DNA from: Rhipidocladum racemiflorum | Lineage: Eukaryota; Streptophyta; Magnoliopsida; Poales; Poaceae | Direction of reading: 5' to 3' | Length of the DNA stretch: 64,000 nucleotides | Assembly (NCBI GenBank): GCA_036346355.1 | Contig: CM070571.1 | Span: 45,652,293-45,716,292, forward strand | In this document: in pieces, positions 30,001 to 41,522 of the stretch | Layout: every line of letters starts with the position of its first letter | Position numbering within the stretch: the stretch's first letter is position 1 | The notes under the pieces: model-generated | Database searches by the model: none | What the model saw: only the letters and a program-made list of their open reading frames with translations | Told to the model about the DNA's origin: nothing | Position numbers and translations under genes: made by a program

Positions 30001-33000
30001 TGTTGTGAAGGTAGAGTCTCATCCAAGCGAACGCAGTATAAGGGCAGAGGTAATATATTACAGCGGTAGATAATAATATTACATCTTGTTCCTATTTACA
30101 AAATGTCGACTGGCTAAAAGTAAACTGAAGAGAAAAACATCAGAGAAACAAAAGTAAAGCGGCCGCGGTGTGCCTCCATTCCCTCAGGCAACCGGCGAGC
30201 AACTAGCTCCGCTAGCCGACAAACGCACCACCCGCGTGCCTGGTCATCGAACTCTGATCACCTTCTTCCTCACCTGCATCTTCTGCTCCTCATGCAAATT
30301 TTCAGAGCAAACGGTGAGTACACGTGTGTACTCGCAAGACTTTATTGTTTGCAAGTATAATAATAATGCAGGCTAAACAATGAAGATGGTTGCTATTCTA
30401 GTTCAGATTTGCATGAAGCTGTAGTTATTTGTAATAGACTAATAGATTGGAATACTGCACTGTTTATAAAACATTTAGTAAAAGAGAGTAAAGCAATACA
30501 TAATGTAATTGTACATTTCATTCAACATCCAAAATCCTCCAACAAGTAACGACACCATCACATGGCAACAAGAATCATTTCCTTCAACATAACCATCATA
30601 CCATCACAAGGTATCAAGAATCACCACCAGCATGATCAAATCACCAAACCAACCGATCTCTGACTCCAACGACTCAACATTGGCATGATACAACCCAACA
30701 TTTACAAGATCTACCGATTTCAAATCCTTTTCAGAAATCAAAACCAAAATACTATACTTGACAATAAATACCCAAGATGCTCGTGACCGTGAGCACGGCT
30801 AATCGATTAGTTTGATTAATCTCTGCAGAGAATGCACACCTTACCCACACGACTAGCTCTAGCAATCATCTCAACCATGCCACGCGATACATACCGTACC
30901 CGTTTTGCTAGATTGTGACGAAACTCTTCCAATTGTCGGCATCTAGTCTTGCGTCAGCCCCGGCGATGTGCGCTCTTTGCTTTGGGTGGGGGCTCCACAC
31001 ACCCACACAGAGTACCCCCAGGCCAGGCGAGAGTACCCCCCAATTAAGGTATCTGGGTACCTTAAACTCCAAACCTGATTCACCCACATGGATCCAACGA
31101 TGGCTAACAGCCCATCGTGCCTTTTACCCTCAACAAAGCATCCACCATTGTTTCACGAAAGTCTCCAACACCAGCGCGCAGTGAGGGAGTATTCTAAGCA
31201 ACACCAGCACGTCGGTATTGCCCAACTACTTCGACCTACCACGGCGCAAGATTAAATTCCAACTCCTGTACTGGGTTTAGGCTATCCCATACTAGCACAT
31301 GTGGTTGTACGAAAGGACTTGGTTAAAAACGTCAAGTTCAGTCCTTAGGATTGCACAGACGAGACCTCCCATCATCCGTCCAACATAAATCACCGTACAC
31401 CTTTCCTTTTTCATCTTTTACCAACATAGCCTTTGTTTTTCCGAAATCACCATTTCCGAAATCCTAATAACGTATCGAAAATCTTTGATTGACTGAGTCC
31501 ACCGATCATTATTCAATCAGTCTAAAGCTGGGCTAAGCGTATGCAACTATTAGGCTTATAATCCCTGACGACACTTATAGGGTTACTCAAGGATTTTAGG
31601 GTAACAACAAGATTAAGGTAAGCCATCCAACCATTAGGGTAACTACCTATTCCCACCATTTAAATACTTGTAATAATCATATGCATGCGTAATCATTTTG
31701 CAAAACATCAAATACTTTTGCAATTATAGGAGCAATATGTTCAAAGGGGGTGCTTGCCTGCTTGCTCTGGGTTTTGCGTGTCCTCTGGGTTGAAGTTCGG
31801 ATCCTCGCCTACTGCTCCTGAGGCGTCGACATCTAAACGAAAGCGCGACAAAAGAAATAACGAGGAAACGATTAAGATCCAACGAGAACAAGGCAAAAAG
31901 CTCAAAGAAGCGGACAACAACCAATAACGAACACGAGGGAAAGAAACTTAAACGAAAACCAAATTTTGAACTGGAGACCGGCAGTACCGGTGTACAAACC
32001 CCGGTAGTGCCGCTCTACAGTCGGCAGTACCGGCCTTAAGGGTCGGTAGTACCGGCGGCTACGAAACCTAAACGGGGACCTCTCTGGAAAATAACTACCG
32101 GCGTTGCGGGAGCGGTAGTGCCGGCCTGAGCGGCAGTACCGGACTTACCACGTCGGTAGTGCCGGCCACAGGTCGACTGAATTTTCCAGAAAAAGGATTT
32201 TCGCACAAACAACTTCGGAATTTCGCGGCGATTGCATGGATGGGTTCTCGGAGATGACAAGGACCCATTTATGCAACCCACACGTGGTTCCGACCTCGTT
32301 TGGCCTAATTCCTAATCCGAGAAACTCTAAAGTCCTAATTCTTGCTAAATTCCGATTTTAACCCCGAATCGAATTCAAACTCGAATCCTTTTGCGAAACC
32401 CGGACTTTAACAACGTCGAATACATTCTAGTGTCCTTTTCCTAGCTTTGGAACTAGGGTTCCAAGGTTTAATTCCAAGAGCTACGAAAACGACATTTAAC
32501 CAAATATATCCGATAAAAACGTATCTAGGGTTTCTGATCTCTGTTTTCGCACTAACGAGAACTTTAGCACTTAACCTAGGTTTAGAAACTCAGCTAACCC
32601 AAAAGTTGAGTACTACAATTAGGTTTTCTAGGGTTTTAGCTAAAAGAAAAGTTGATAGAAATGAAGAAAAGTACAAGATCAAGCTCAAGTCATCACAGAT
32701 CTGACTGAAACTTGCTTCACTCACCTGATTCTTTGCTAGGGTTTTGGGAAACGACGTCCTCCTCCGTGGCTTGCTTCACCTCGAGCTCAAGAACACCAGA
32801 GAGAGAGTTTTAGCTGGAGGGAAAACTCGAGAGAGAGGGAGAGAGCTCCATGGGAGAGAGAGAGCTAGAGAGAGAGCAAGAGGGTGAGGGTGAGAGTGAG
32901 AGGGAGTGAAGTGAGGGAGAGGGAGTAATACGGTTGGGAGAGGTGGCTTAGATAGGAAGACTCCAAGAGCTGAGGTGGCTGGGCAAAGGGCAGCAGAGAG

Positions 33001-33335
33001 AGCTCTGCCCCCCGCCCGGAGGCCTCGGCCGTGACGACCAGGCGGCGTGATCGCCGCCAGGCGTAAAAACCCCAAAAAGACCCCCAAAAACTCCGAAACT
33101 CCCAAAACCCTTCCCGGAAACCTTTAGGATAGACTCTAGGATAGCTAAAGAAGGTTTGGAAACTACGGTTGCTCGGAAATTCTAATCACAACACGAAACG
33201 AGATTTTGGAGCAAAAACTAAAACGAAACAGATCGAGCAAACAAATCCAAAAACAATTAACTCCTAATTAAATTCCAAATAACTCTCAAAGGATAATTAA
33301 CATTAAAAAGGCAAGTACAAACTCAGGATGTTACA
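30001..33335 (-). repeat. Gypsy LTR G2 (solo or remnant)
   Basis: On the minus strand it begins TGTAACATCCTGAG (33335) and ends CACAACA (30001), about 3.3 kb, without adjacent PBS or coding sequence. It contains the common Gypsy LTR block (CTCTGCAGAG near 30821-30831, then a TTACCCAC stretch). Its own motif array CGG(C/T)AGT(A/G)CCGG lies at about 31976-32165, and a purine-rich microsatellite-like tract at 32793-32930. The right flank is acgac; the left end abuts the LTR of G1 with no matching duplication, so G1 probably inserted at or near its end. Confidence 0.7.
31976..32165. repeat. array of CGGYAGTRCCGG motifs in G2
   Basis: About eight copies of CGGCAGTACCGG or CGGTAGTGCCGG and shortened forms occur at roughly 20-30 bp spacing. 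Each is a short near-palindrome. Confidence 0.8.
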
Positions 33336-34132
33336 ACGACGGACTGAGAAAATCAGTCCAGTGCAAATGGTACTTTCACCACAGACCAAGTCCAAATGAA
33401 AAACCATTAGCGACGGACCGTTTTTACTTAGTCCGGTGTAAGCTTGTGTGTACGCTAACTTGGTCTAGCGCAAATAGAAAACTCTCTGTTTTTGGCAAAA
33501 CTGGTCCGACGTACACTTGTGAAGATCTATCTCCTGATCTCTTGTCTATTTCAAAAGTTTTAAATCTGTTCTTTTGAAAAATACTCTAAGTTCAAAATTT
33601 CCAAATCTTGTCTAAATTTAGGACTTATCTCTGCTAATCCTATTTGATTTCGAGACCCAAGCTTTCACAGTTTCATCTCTATGGGTTTCACCAACCAAAG
33701 TAAAAAGGGGATGCCTGTCTACCACCAACTGCCCCTCATAAAGGCACCCTTTCCAAACGTAGCAGTTCTCTTTTGGCATTGTATGCGTCTTCATACTTAC
33801 TCTTGTCAGTTTGTACCTTCAGTTTCCCCAAATCACTCTCTTTCTCCAAAACGACCAAAAATCCCCAAATCACCCATTTCTCTCGAGCAAGAACTCCTCT
33901 CTCCACCGAAGTCAACCCCATTTGGGCGTGTAAACGGTGTTTTGCTCAAAGAGGCCTCTCTAGGGTTCGATAAGTCCTCCTGTTCTTTCTTTTCTTTTCT
34001 GCAAAAACCAAATCTTAGACCTAGTTGTTTATGTCTTAAGGACTTTGTTTTCTTTTCCTGTAAACAAGGTCAGTTCTTGTGCCCGAGAAAAGTTTCAGAG
34101 AACTATGTGATTTTTAGTAATGGTATGTTAAA

Positions 34133-34405
34133 ATGACAAAAGATTCAGACAAAAGGGGTTTGTTGGGCAAGTTAATCAGTAAAGTGAAGGGAAAGAAACA
34201 AAGAACATCTAGTTCCTCACAGCCACAACAGTCTCAAGAACCTGAAGAACAACAAGATACTCAAACCTCTGGCAGAGTTCATAGAAAAGTAACAATATCC
34301 AAACCTCCAAGAAAAGATAAGCAACCTATACTGTCTGATCATGAGTCCTCCGCAGAAGACAGTGATTATGAACCTAGTATGCACTCTAGTTCTAAAGAAG
34401 CATAA
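34133..34405 (+). CDS. 90-codon Ser/Lys-rich ORF in remnant C, unrecognised
   Basis: MTKDSDKRGLLGKLISKV followed by a Lys/Arg patch, a Gln/Glu-rich stretch and an acidic Ser tail (SDHESSAEDSDYEPSMHSSS). It looks like the disordered N-terminus of a retroelement-encoded protein, possibly of an env-position ORF, but there is no recognisable domain. The ORF ends in TAA and nothing coding follows. It may be a truncated first exon or chance. Confidence 0.35.
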   Translation: MTKDSDKRGLLGKLISKVKGKKQRTSSSSQPQQSQEPEEQQDTQTSGRVHRKVTISKPPRKDKQPILSDHESSAEDSDYEPSMHSSSKEA

Positions 34406-34582
34406 CTAAGTACTGAAGTGGACATGTTAGTTGGCCAAGAGTTAGCCACTCTAGGGGGTAAAAAGCTGAGATCAATTGACTAGTGAATGAAAAGATTTAG
34501 TTATCTTTCACCAGTCCCCCTTTGGATGAGAATTTTATTGAAACTTTGCACATAAATATCTATTTGGGATACAAAAATAGAA

Positions 34583-34695
34583 GGAGCATTCATGTCACGG
34601 TAAAATTGAACACTTAACTAAAATTTGAAGCATTCAATTCATAGCAAATTGGAACACTTAGCCAAAATTCGGAGCATCCATGTCATGGTAAATTC
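34583..34695 (+). repeat. 44-bp imperfect tandem repeat in remnant C
   Basis: Units at 34583-34626, 34627-34670 and 34671-34695 (partial), each starting G(G/A)AGCAT(T/C)CA and containing a GAACACTTA block. Confidence 0.75.
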
Positions 34696-34770
34696 GGAGT
34701 ATGAGAATACTAAAATCAGTGTTCGGGTGCTTTGTGAGGTTAAGGGGAGGGGGAACGCATTATATTTCAA

Positions 34771-34868
34771 ATGCGATCATATCAACACTACAGTACTAAA
34801 TCATGTAAGAACTTCGAAGTTAAACGTGCTCAGGCGAGAGTAGTACTATAGTACTAGGAGGGGGAAAC
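34771..34868 (+). pseudogene. 5S-rRNA-like sequence
   Basis: ATGCGATCATATCAACACTA, then AGAACTTCGAAGTTAAACG, TGCTCAGGCGAGAGTAGTAC and GGAGGGG follow plant 5S rRNA in order and spacing from about position 3 to the box C region. Several substitutions are present, and TAGTACTA is duplicated near 34845. The internal promoter A box (AGTTAAGCGTGCTTG in plants) is recognisable with three changes. The 5' GG start and the 3' third are absent, so this is not a working 5S gene. It lies about 16 bases after a purine tract (AAGGGGAGGGGGA, 34742-34754) and 0.4 kb before the Copia-like LTR terminus. Confidence 0.75.
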
Positions 34869-35291
34869 AGCTACCACTAGTTGATTCAAGGTGGGTGCTC
34901 AATTCGTGCAGCCGGTCCAATGTGTTTGGGCTAACCATAACATGGGCTAGGGGAGACCGGCAAGTCTTCGAATACCATGGTAAAATGATTGTGTATCAAT
35001 TTTTGGTTTGAATTCTTTACTCATTTACATTCAAGCAATTTACATTCATAGATTTAAATTGATTAATTACTTGATTGTCTTTAGGATTACAAATTATTGT
35101 TAGAGACATAGATAGTTGGTGCACTTAGTGAGCCTAGTTGATTTAGGTCTTGTTTGTCAAAACATTAGTTTAAGCTTCTGTAATTAACTTTTAGGTTTTG
35201 ACACAGGGGTTAAATAGAGCATGTATTTAGATAGAAGAAATTTTTAAAACCGCCTATTCACCCCCCTCCAGTTGGCATCCTCGACCTTACA

Positions 35292-37895
35292 GTTGGGCAG
35301 CATCTATCCAATCCGATTGCATCCCTAGCCAAATTTCAATGGGATTTGAAGTTCTTCGAGAGCGCCATTATGGGATAAGAAGTTTGATTTGTCGCCATCG
35401 GTGAGCTTATGCGTACTTGGTCTACACCATTGTCTTCACTTCATCATGTTCTACTTGGTGCTTGCGCCATCTTGGGCGGAGCGTGCTTGTGTGTCGCCAT
35501 AGAAGCCGCGCTTCCGCCACCTTTCTTGTGCATCTCCATTGTCGTTGGCCATGAAATTCATGCCAAAGTCTTCACCGCATCGAGATCTAGTTGGAGCAAT
35601 GACCCGAAGTCACTGGAGTTTGCTGCCATTGACCATCGGGTCCTGTGCGCACCGTTGCTGATGTGGGTGCTAACGTGGTGTGCCACATCGATGCCACGTA
35701 GCGCGTGTAGATCCGTTTATGGATATTTTCCACCATGATCTGATTCACTAATGTGTGGGGCCACATATCAGTGCATCACACCGCGAGCCAGGTCCAGCGT
35801 GGACCAAAACCTAGTAACCATGGACTTGGTCTACGAACCAGTGGCCCACATGTCAGCCTCTAATGTTTTTAGAAAATCCAGAAAAATCATTTAGAAAAAT
35901 AAATCAAGAAAAATCATTTAGACAAATAAAATTAGCCTAGGGCCCACTTGTTAGTCTCTTGGGGGGAATATCTAGGAATATTCTATTTTATCTCAATTTT
36001 CCAAGATTTATTTGTTTTATGAATCTTTCGAGTGTCGGTTCTCCTTTATATGAACTCCAATTAAGCCTATTCAAGTTTCTAAATTCATCTAAAATCAAGT
36101 TGTACCTTTTGGTGTCTTTTAATTGATTTTTAGAGTTTTTTGTTATGTATTTTGTATTTAATTTAGTTTTCACCGGCCGTTCCTTTCGCTTAGACGTTGA
36201 TGTGTGGGAAGCGTTCGAATGTGAAGAGTTGATTCAAGTTCAAGGTCCAGATTAAGATCAGGAATTGTTCCAAGACAAGTTGTGCTTTGATCATGTTGAA
36301 CACAATTTTACAAATGCTATTTTGTTTCAGTCTATTGCATGTTATTGCAAGTTATACCTGTTTTCAAATAATTTGGGAATTAGCTATTCAACCCATTTGA
36401 ATTATACATACCTTGTCATTTGCTATGCCATGATTATTTGTCGTCCTAGGATGGACAATTATTAGTTGGTTGCTAATATATGCCAATGTGGGTTGGTTAG
36501 AATGTGTTTAGTATGCTTAGTCATGCCACGAATAATTGATATCTTTTGAAAGTGCAAATTCAAACTTGACTAATGATATATGGAACATATTTTATGAAAA
36601 TGATGTGTCATGTGTTATCACACAGTTATGTTGAGTTGTTGACAACATGTGTTGCACGATAATCAACTAGGGTGGTAAATGATTCAGCTAAATTGAGGCA
36701 AGTGGAAAGAGGCTATGTGCCAGGGTGGATTTGTGTGATTGGGTTGGAGATTATGTGTGAATCACTTGATATGGTTTCTGAGATTATTTAAAAGTCTTAC
36801 CTTGATCAGTTAAGGATTTAACCTTTTAATCCATTGAACTAGGCTAATTTTACAACCACATGTCTGTTATGGGGCCAAACCTAGCTCAGTAAGTTACCGA
36901 GTCTTAACATATCATATCTCAGGTGGTAAACCAAGCTGTGTGCGTGGTTAGGGAAGGGTGTGTTACAGCGGCTCCACATCTTGAACAGCGATTGTTCATA
37001 GTCCAACGATGAGTCTTTCTTATTCTTCCTCTCTGTTTGAGGGAGGAATAGTGAAACATGATTTATCGGGAGTGTCTATGTTTGGAGTTTCTGAAAGGTT
37101 TTATTATGATCTTCTTAGTCGCAGTCGATGGGTACATGTCATGGCCGACATTATAAGATTGATCATATCTTCTGGGTAAAGTGTATAACTTCTACAGTGT
37201 ACAACCTATTCGAATACTTCTGGGTAAAGTGTATAACTTCTACAGTGTACAACCTATTCGAATAGCCGTGTCTCTGATTATGGACAATTCTCCGAAATTT
37301 CAATCAAGGGTTAGATTTTATAAAATAAAATTTGGGAAGCGAGGTTGTGTACCAATGGAAGTAATGGAACTTGGTTTAGGCTGTGTGCTAGTTTATTTTG
37401 AGAGATATCTGATAAATTTATCATTAATATTATTTGTTTTACGCTTTGTTTTAATCTACTTATTGTATTTAATTGAAAAAAACTATTTTATTGCAAAATA
37501 GCCATTATAGCTATTCTTTTGGAATAAGCCTTGCATTTAGTTATAATAGACTTGCATTCGATGAACAAATTGTTGAATGCTTTATGTACTCATCCTTGCC
37601 GCAATAAATCCATCAGTTGAAGGGGAGTCTACATCTACTTTGTAGGAGGAGTTCCACAGGGAAGCCTTACTGGGAATCGAACCTTATCAGGTACCTGTGG
37701 TATGTTGATGAGTTATCTACTGAAGTTTTTCCATTCCACTGCTATTTTCTTAGAGTTTAAGCATTGTGAGGCCTAATAAATGTAAAGTCAACCTTAAGGT
37801 CATTCAACTATCTTTTATTTAATAAGTATAGTCTTTTATTATGTTTCTGATGTGTATAATTTGATTTCATCTATGCTTTCACTATGTGCACTACT
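35292..37895 (+). repeat. Gypsy LTR fragment G3, plus orientation
   Basis: Homologous in the opposite orientation to the G1 LTR: ATGGACTTGGTCTACG with CATGTCAGCC (35820-35860), CTTTGATCATGTTGAAC (36284-36300), GGGTAAAGTGTATAAC (37174 and 37222) and an AT-rich end. The LTR start is missing; remnant C abuts it. The other end fades at about 37895 without a clear terminus. No coding region. Confidence 0.65.
37169..37264 (+). repeat. 48-bp tandem duplication in G3
   Basis: 37169-37216 and 37217-37264 are identical or nearly so and cover the most conserved block shared by the Gypsy LTRs in this window. Confidence 0.9.
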
Positions 37896-38202
37896 ATGAT
37901 AAAATGAAAATCCCAAAAGGTCTAACGTACCCTATATTATGATTTTTTTATGTTTATGCAACCCCTGAAAAGTCACTGGCCAATAGGGGCGGAGCTAGCC
38001 TAAGGCCAGACCTCGTGTTGGGCCAATTGGTCCACTGGGCCATGGTTGTAGAACAGTCTATCGGGTACTGGCCATGGCCTTTTGATCCCAAGCCTCGGGC
38101 CACGGCCATGACTGCTAATGTAATTAGCATGGCATTGCATACATGCATCAGATGATCACAGTTTGCCTTTTTTTTTGTGAAGTTACTGCTAGAATATGTT
38201 AC
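37896..38202 (-). other. non-coding, presumed intron of the CHUP1-like gene
   Basis: It lies downstream (minus strand) of the exon donor at 38198-38202. A GGGGCGGAGCTAG stretch at 37985 resembles an hAT-type terminus, but no partner end is found. The next expected exon of this family is not visible here or further left. Confidence 0.4.
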
Positions 38203-38346
38203 CTGATGAATTCTGAAGGAAAATCTCACAGCCTGAAGTAGCATATACTCCTGAGCTGGATCCTTGTTTAGAGGTCCCGTATATTCAAGTTCCATAGCCA
38301 CTCTTTTCATATACACATTTGCTAATTTGACAGAAGCGAATTTTAA
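38203..38346 (-). pseudogene. CHUP1-like gene, 144-bp exon
   Basis: The minus strand has acceptor TTGATTACCGCAG, then 48 codons open in one frame, then donor GTAACA. The peptide has FASVKLANVYMKRVAMELE, then KDPAQEYMLLQ and AVRFSFRIHQ. This is the characteristic C-terminal block of plant CHUP1/IPGA1-like proteins (family pattern: KLASVKLAKKYMKRV, then LLLQGVRFAFRVHQ), which act in chloroplast positioning or cytoskeleton-linked growth. The exon is divisible by three and phase 0 at both ends. The following exon of the family (FAGGFD...) is not found to the left, where only Gypsy sequence lies, so the gene is incomplete here. Protein identity is inferred from remembered family motifs. Confidence 0.75.
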
Positions 38347-38785
38347 CTGCGGTAATCAAGGAAAATGTATAAGGGATTACTCCAATAATATAAGTCAATA
38401 TTCCAGCATGTATTTACAGGCGGCTGTTGCTTTACAGGCTTTCTGACATCAACAGAATATGTAACTGCAGACAAGCCAAAAAGAATGATTCCTAGGCAAG
38501 CTGGCCACATTCCTTAAGCACTAATGCACGAAAACAACATATTCTTTGAGAATCCAGAGAAAATTATATATTTGTTTGTTTCAGGTTATGAAGTATATAA
38601 ACCAAAGGAAAGTCTGACTAATGGGCAAAGGTTACAATTGATAGCCAACAAGATTCAATCCATTCCAGTGAAGTAGCATAATTCCGACTAGGTCACTTCT
38701 AATTTTGTTTGCTGATAGAATTGTAGCACTAAGAACTCAAACCTGCAGAGGGGCAGTACAATACAGAAAATTATAGAACGTTTAC
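38347..38785 (-). other. intron of the CHUP1-like gene
   Basis: 439 bp between donor GTAAAC (minus, 38780-38785) and acceptor CAG (38347-38349 region). No repeat or ORF recognised. Confidence 0.65.
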
Positions 38786-38815
38786 GTTGCTAATAAGATT
38801 GTTGTCAAGCACCCA

Positions 38816-38820
38816 ATCAG
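38816..38820. repeat. target duplication of G4, left copy (atcag)
   Basis: atcag directly precedes TGTGACAGCCC and recurs at 41523-41527 directly after GGTCGTTTCA. Confidence 0.93.
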
Positions 38821-41145
38821 TGTGACAGCCCGCCTTTTTAGGGGCTGAACCGTACGCCTCGACAGCTACCCAGGATGATTAGCTGTCGGAAACCAAGCAT
38901 CTCATTGCCAGACAAAGAGTTAACTCCAACTGTTTTTATTGAATATAGGGCCTAACGGCCAAGGTTTTACAAAAGAAGGCGCAGCAGGGCCCGAATAACT
39001 TACAAGCAAAACACCGCACAGGCAGGCCTGAGCAAAAGACTAAGACCTCAAAACCAAACAAGATCGCCATCTACGTATTCCTGATACGCTCCAGCTTCTT
39101 CATACTCTGAAAGGGTCGGGGGTTTGCAAGGGTGAGTACAGGAGTACTCAACAAGTCGTACGGAGAACTCTGAATACTATATGCAGGGAATTATCCAATG
39201 GAAGGGACTAGGGTTTAAGTATCTGGATGCAGTTTTATTTTCTAACTCATTTTACATTTGAAGCACAAACCGTAAATAAGTAGTAAAAAGGGGGTTTCCA
39301 AAGTTCAACAACACCATTAACTAAATTCTCCAATTCTTTCCAAAACAATTACTTGAGCTTGGGTACGGGTATCACCCCAGTTCAAACTTAACTTCATTAA
39401 CCGGAAGTACGGCGTATTCGAATACCATCAAGTTTATCTCTGCAGAGGTGCTCAGCTTTACCCACAAGATATCAGCGACCGTTAATGCCAAGCGCTAACA
39501 AACATGCAACTTAAATGCATGCGGCCGGGTCGAGATCATCACAGCATTTCATTTAATCATTCCTGTTGTTTAGTTGTTAACCGATAGGCCTGCGCTATCC
39601 TGGACCTGGTTATTCCAATCATAGCACCTACCATTGTGAGAAGCAAGAGCGACACTAAGGACCATTCCTGTTCCACCCCCCCCGGTATACTTCCCTGCCA
39701 GGAAGGCCGGTCCCTATTCTCCTCAAAGAATAGTACCACCAAATTAATCCAATTTTAGGTTTAGGAATGACTAATTTACCGAGCTATGTCGGAGACAAGC
39801 CTAACGACCAGTCTGACCTGTGGTTGAGCGGTTACTTAAGCTATTTACTTTGCCCAAGGGGGTTATTAATCTTATATTGCCAAAGACCAAGCCTTCAATC
39901 CACAAACCCATTCCGGTATCCCATACTACCGGCCACCAGTCCAACCAAGGCATCAATCATCAGCCGGGGATCGGAGTTACATCCACTCCGGGATTTATCC
40001 GATTTTGTCCCCCAAACTGTAGCACTTTTACAAACATCCGAATCCGAGATTCGGCAGCATTTTCTCTTATTTTTCCAAGTATTTGAACTAACCTAGCAGT
40101 ATAATAGCTAACTTATCATGGCATAAGTATTTATCTAGGGTTACCAAGGATCTAATAGGGTTCAATATTTTCAAGGAAGTTCCATGAGCAAATTGGTATT
40201 TAACTAGGTATCATGTCATTCCAAATTAACAGATTTTGCATATTTCAAATTACAGTAAAATAATGCGATAGAAAAATAATAAATAACTATAGCATGGCAT
40301 GATTCGGATCAACATGATCAAAGGTGTACGGCTTGCCTTGCTTGGCGGTCGGATCAGGAGAACTGTAGTTGACGCGGTCGAAAGCGGCTTCTGTCAGGTC
40401 CGGCTCCTGCTCCGGGTACTGCGACGACTCTTGAAATTGTCCAACGTCCGGATCTAGCGCGAAAGAACGAACGAAAATAAACAAACGGAAAATGAAAAGA
40501 AAACAGGAAACGAAAACAAGAACGGAAAACCGGAACCGGGCCGAGAGAGAACGAAGGGTGATTCGGGCATTTTGGAATTTTAGGGACTCCGGATTGAGGA
40601 ACGGATGGCATTTTTGGACTCAGTGGCGCGAAACGGTTCGGATATTGTATTTGGTGGGTTTCTGGGGCTCACGGAATTTTTTGGGATTTTCTGGGGATTT
40701 TTCTGGATTTTTAAACTTATTTTTCGGAATTTAATAATTAAATTAAAAACCCGAAAAAACATTATTCTTATTCCCTCGGGCCAGGTGCTCAGCGGGAAAT
40801 GGGCCAAGGCCCAATTGGCCTGGCGGCTTGGAAGGCGCGGGCGAGGCCGTGGCCACTAGGCCGGCCGGCCCAACGAGGCTAAGCGAGGCTGGTGACGGCC
40901 TAGCTAGGTGTGAGTGGGGCCTACAGTCTGGCACCAAGCGGTGTGGTAGGGCCCACCGTCGGAGAGGTCTGGCGAGGCTGCGGCTAGGGTTAGGGTCTTG
41001 CCTGCGAGTGGCGGCGGCGGTGCGGAACGGCGCAGCGGCGACCAGAGACGAGGAAGGAGAGGGCGCGGGGGAGGGAGCTCACCGGAGAAGGCAAGGGGCG
41101 GGGCGGGTTTGCAAGGAGCTCAGGGGCGGCTTTATATAGCCGGAG

Positions 41146-41183
<38 letters not shown>

Positions 41184-41522
41184 GGGGCGGCAGCGGCGAG
41201 CACGCGGCCAAGGCGGACGCGATGGCTGGGCGATCGGGAACTGGGCCGAGGCGAGGCGGCCCGGCACGCGCAAGGGCGCGACGGCGACGCGAGGGCAGGG
41301 GCGCGCGGTCGGCGCCAGGACCGGAGGCTGAGGAGACGAAGCCGGTCGGCCGAACGGGCCGGCTGGGCCAGGGAGGCGCATGGGCCAAAGGCCAACGGGC
41401 CGGAAGGCCCAAAAGGAAGTTGGCCCAAAACCAAAACAAAAACCTAATTCAAATCCAACTAAAAATTCAAATAAAATCCAAAAGAACTCAACTAAATTCA
41501 TTTTGAATTTGGGGTCGTTTCA
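38821..41522 (-). mobile_element. solo Gypsy LTR G4
   Basis: 2702 bp, TG/CA ends, perfect 5-bp duplication atcag on both sides, no internal domain. This is the signature of an element reduced to one LTR by recombination between its LTRs. On the minus strand it starts TGAAACGACCCC. A TATA box (CTATATAAAG, 41130-41141 on the opposite strand) is directly preceded by a (CT)n tract (41149-41178). The shared Gypsy block is at about 39412-39470. A fragment of a close relative in the other orientation is G5a. Confidence 0.92.

Larger units (their letters stand above)
33336..35291 (+). mobile_element. Copia-type remnant C
   Basis: It begins with degenerate copies of the ACGACGGAC hairpin modules known from LTRs of A and B (33336-33520). 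It ends with a Copia LTR-style terminus (TTCACCCCCCTCCAG then CATCCTCGACCTTACA at 35291), close to that of A. In between are a leader-like stretch, a 90-codon ORF, a 44-bp tandem repeat and a 5S-rRNA-like segment. No PBS follows the terminus, no gag or pol is visible, and flanking duplications are lost. It could be one long decayed LTR or an internally deleted element; I cannot decide. Confidence 0.6.

Noticed and set aside
34771..34868. Functional 5S rRNA gene
   Set aside because: Several substitutions, an internal duplication, and no 5' start or 3' third.
37985..38100. hAT terminus GGGGCGGAGCTAG
   Set aside because: Only one end is visible; no inverse partner or 8-bp duplication found.
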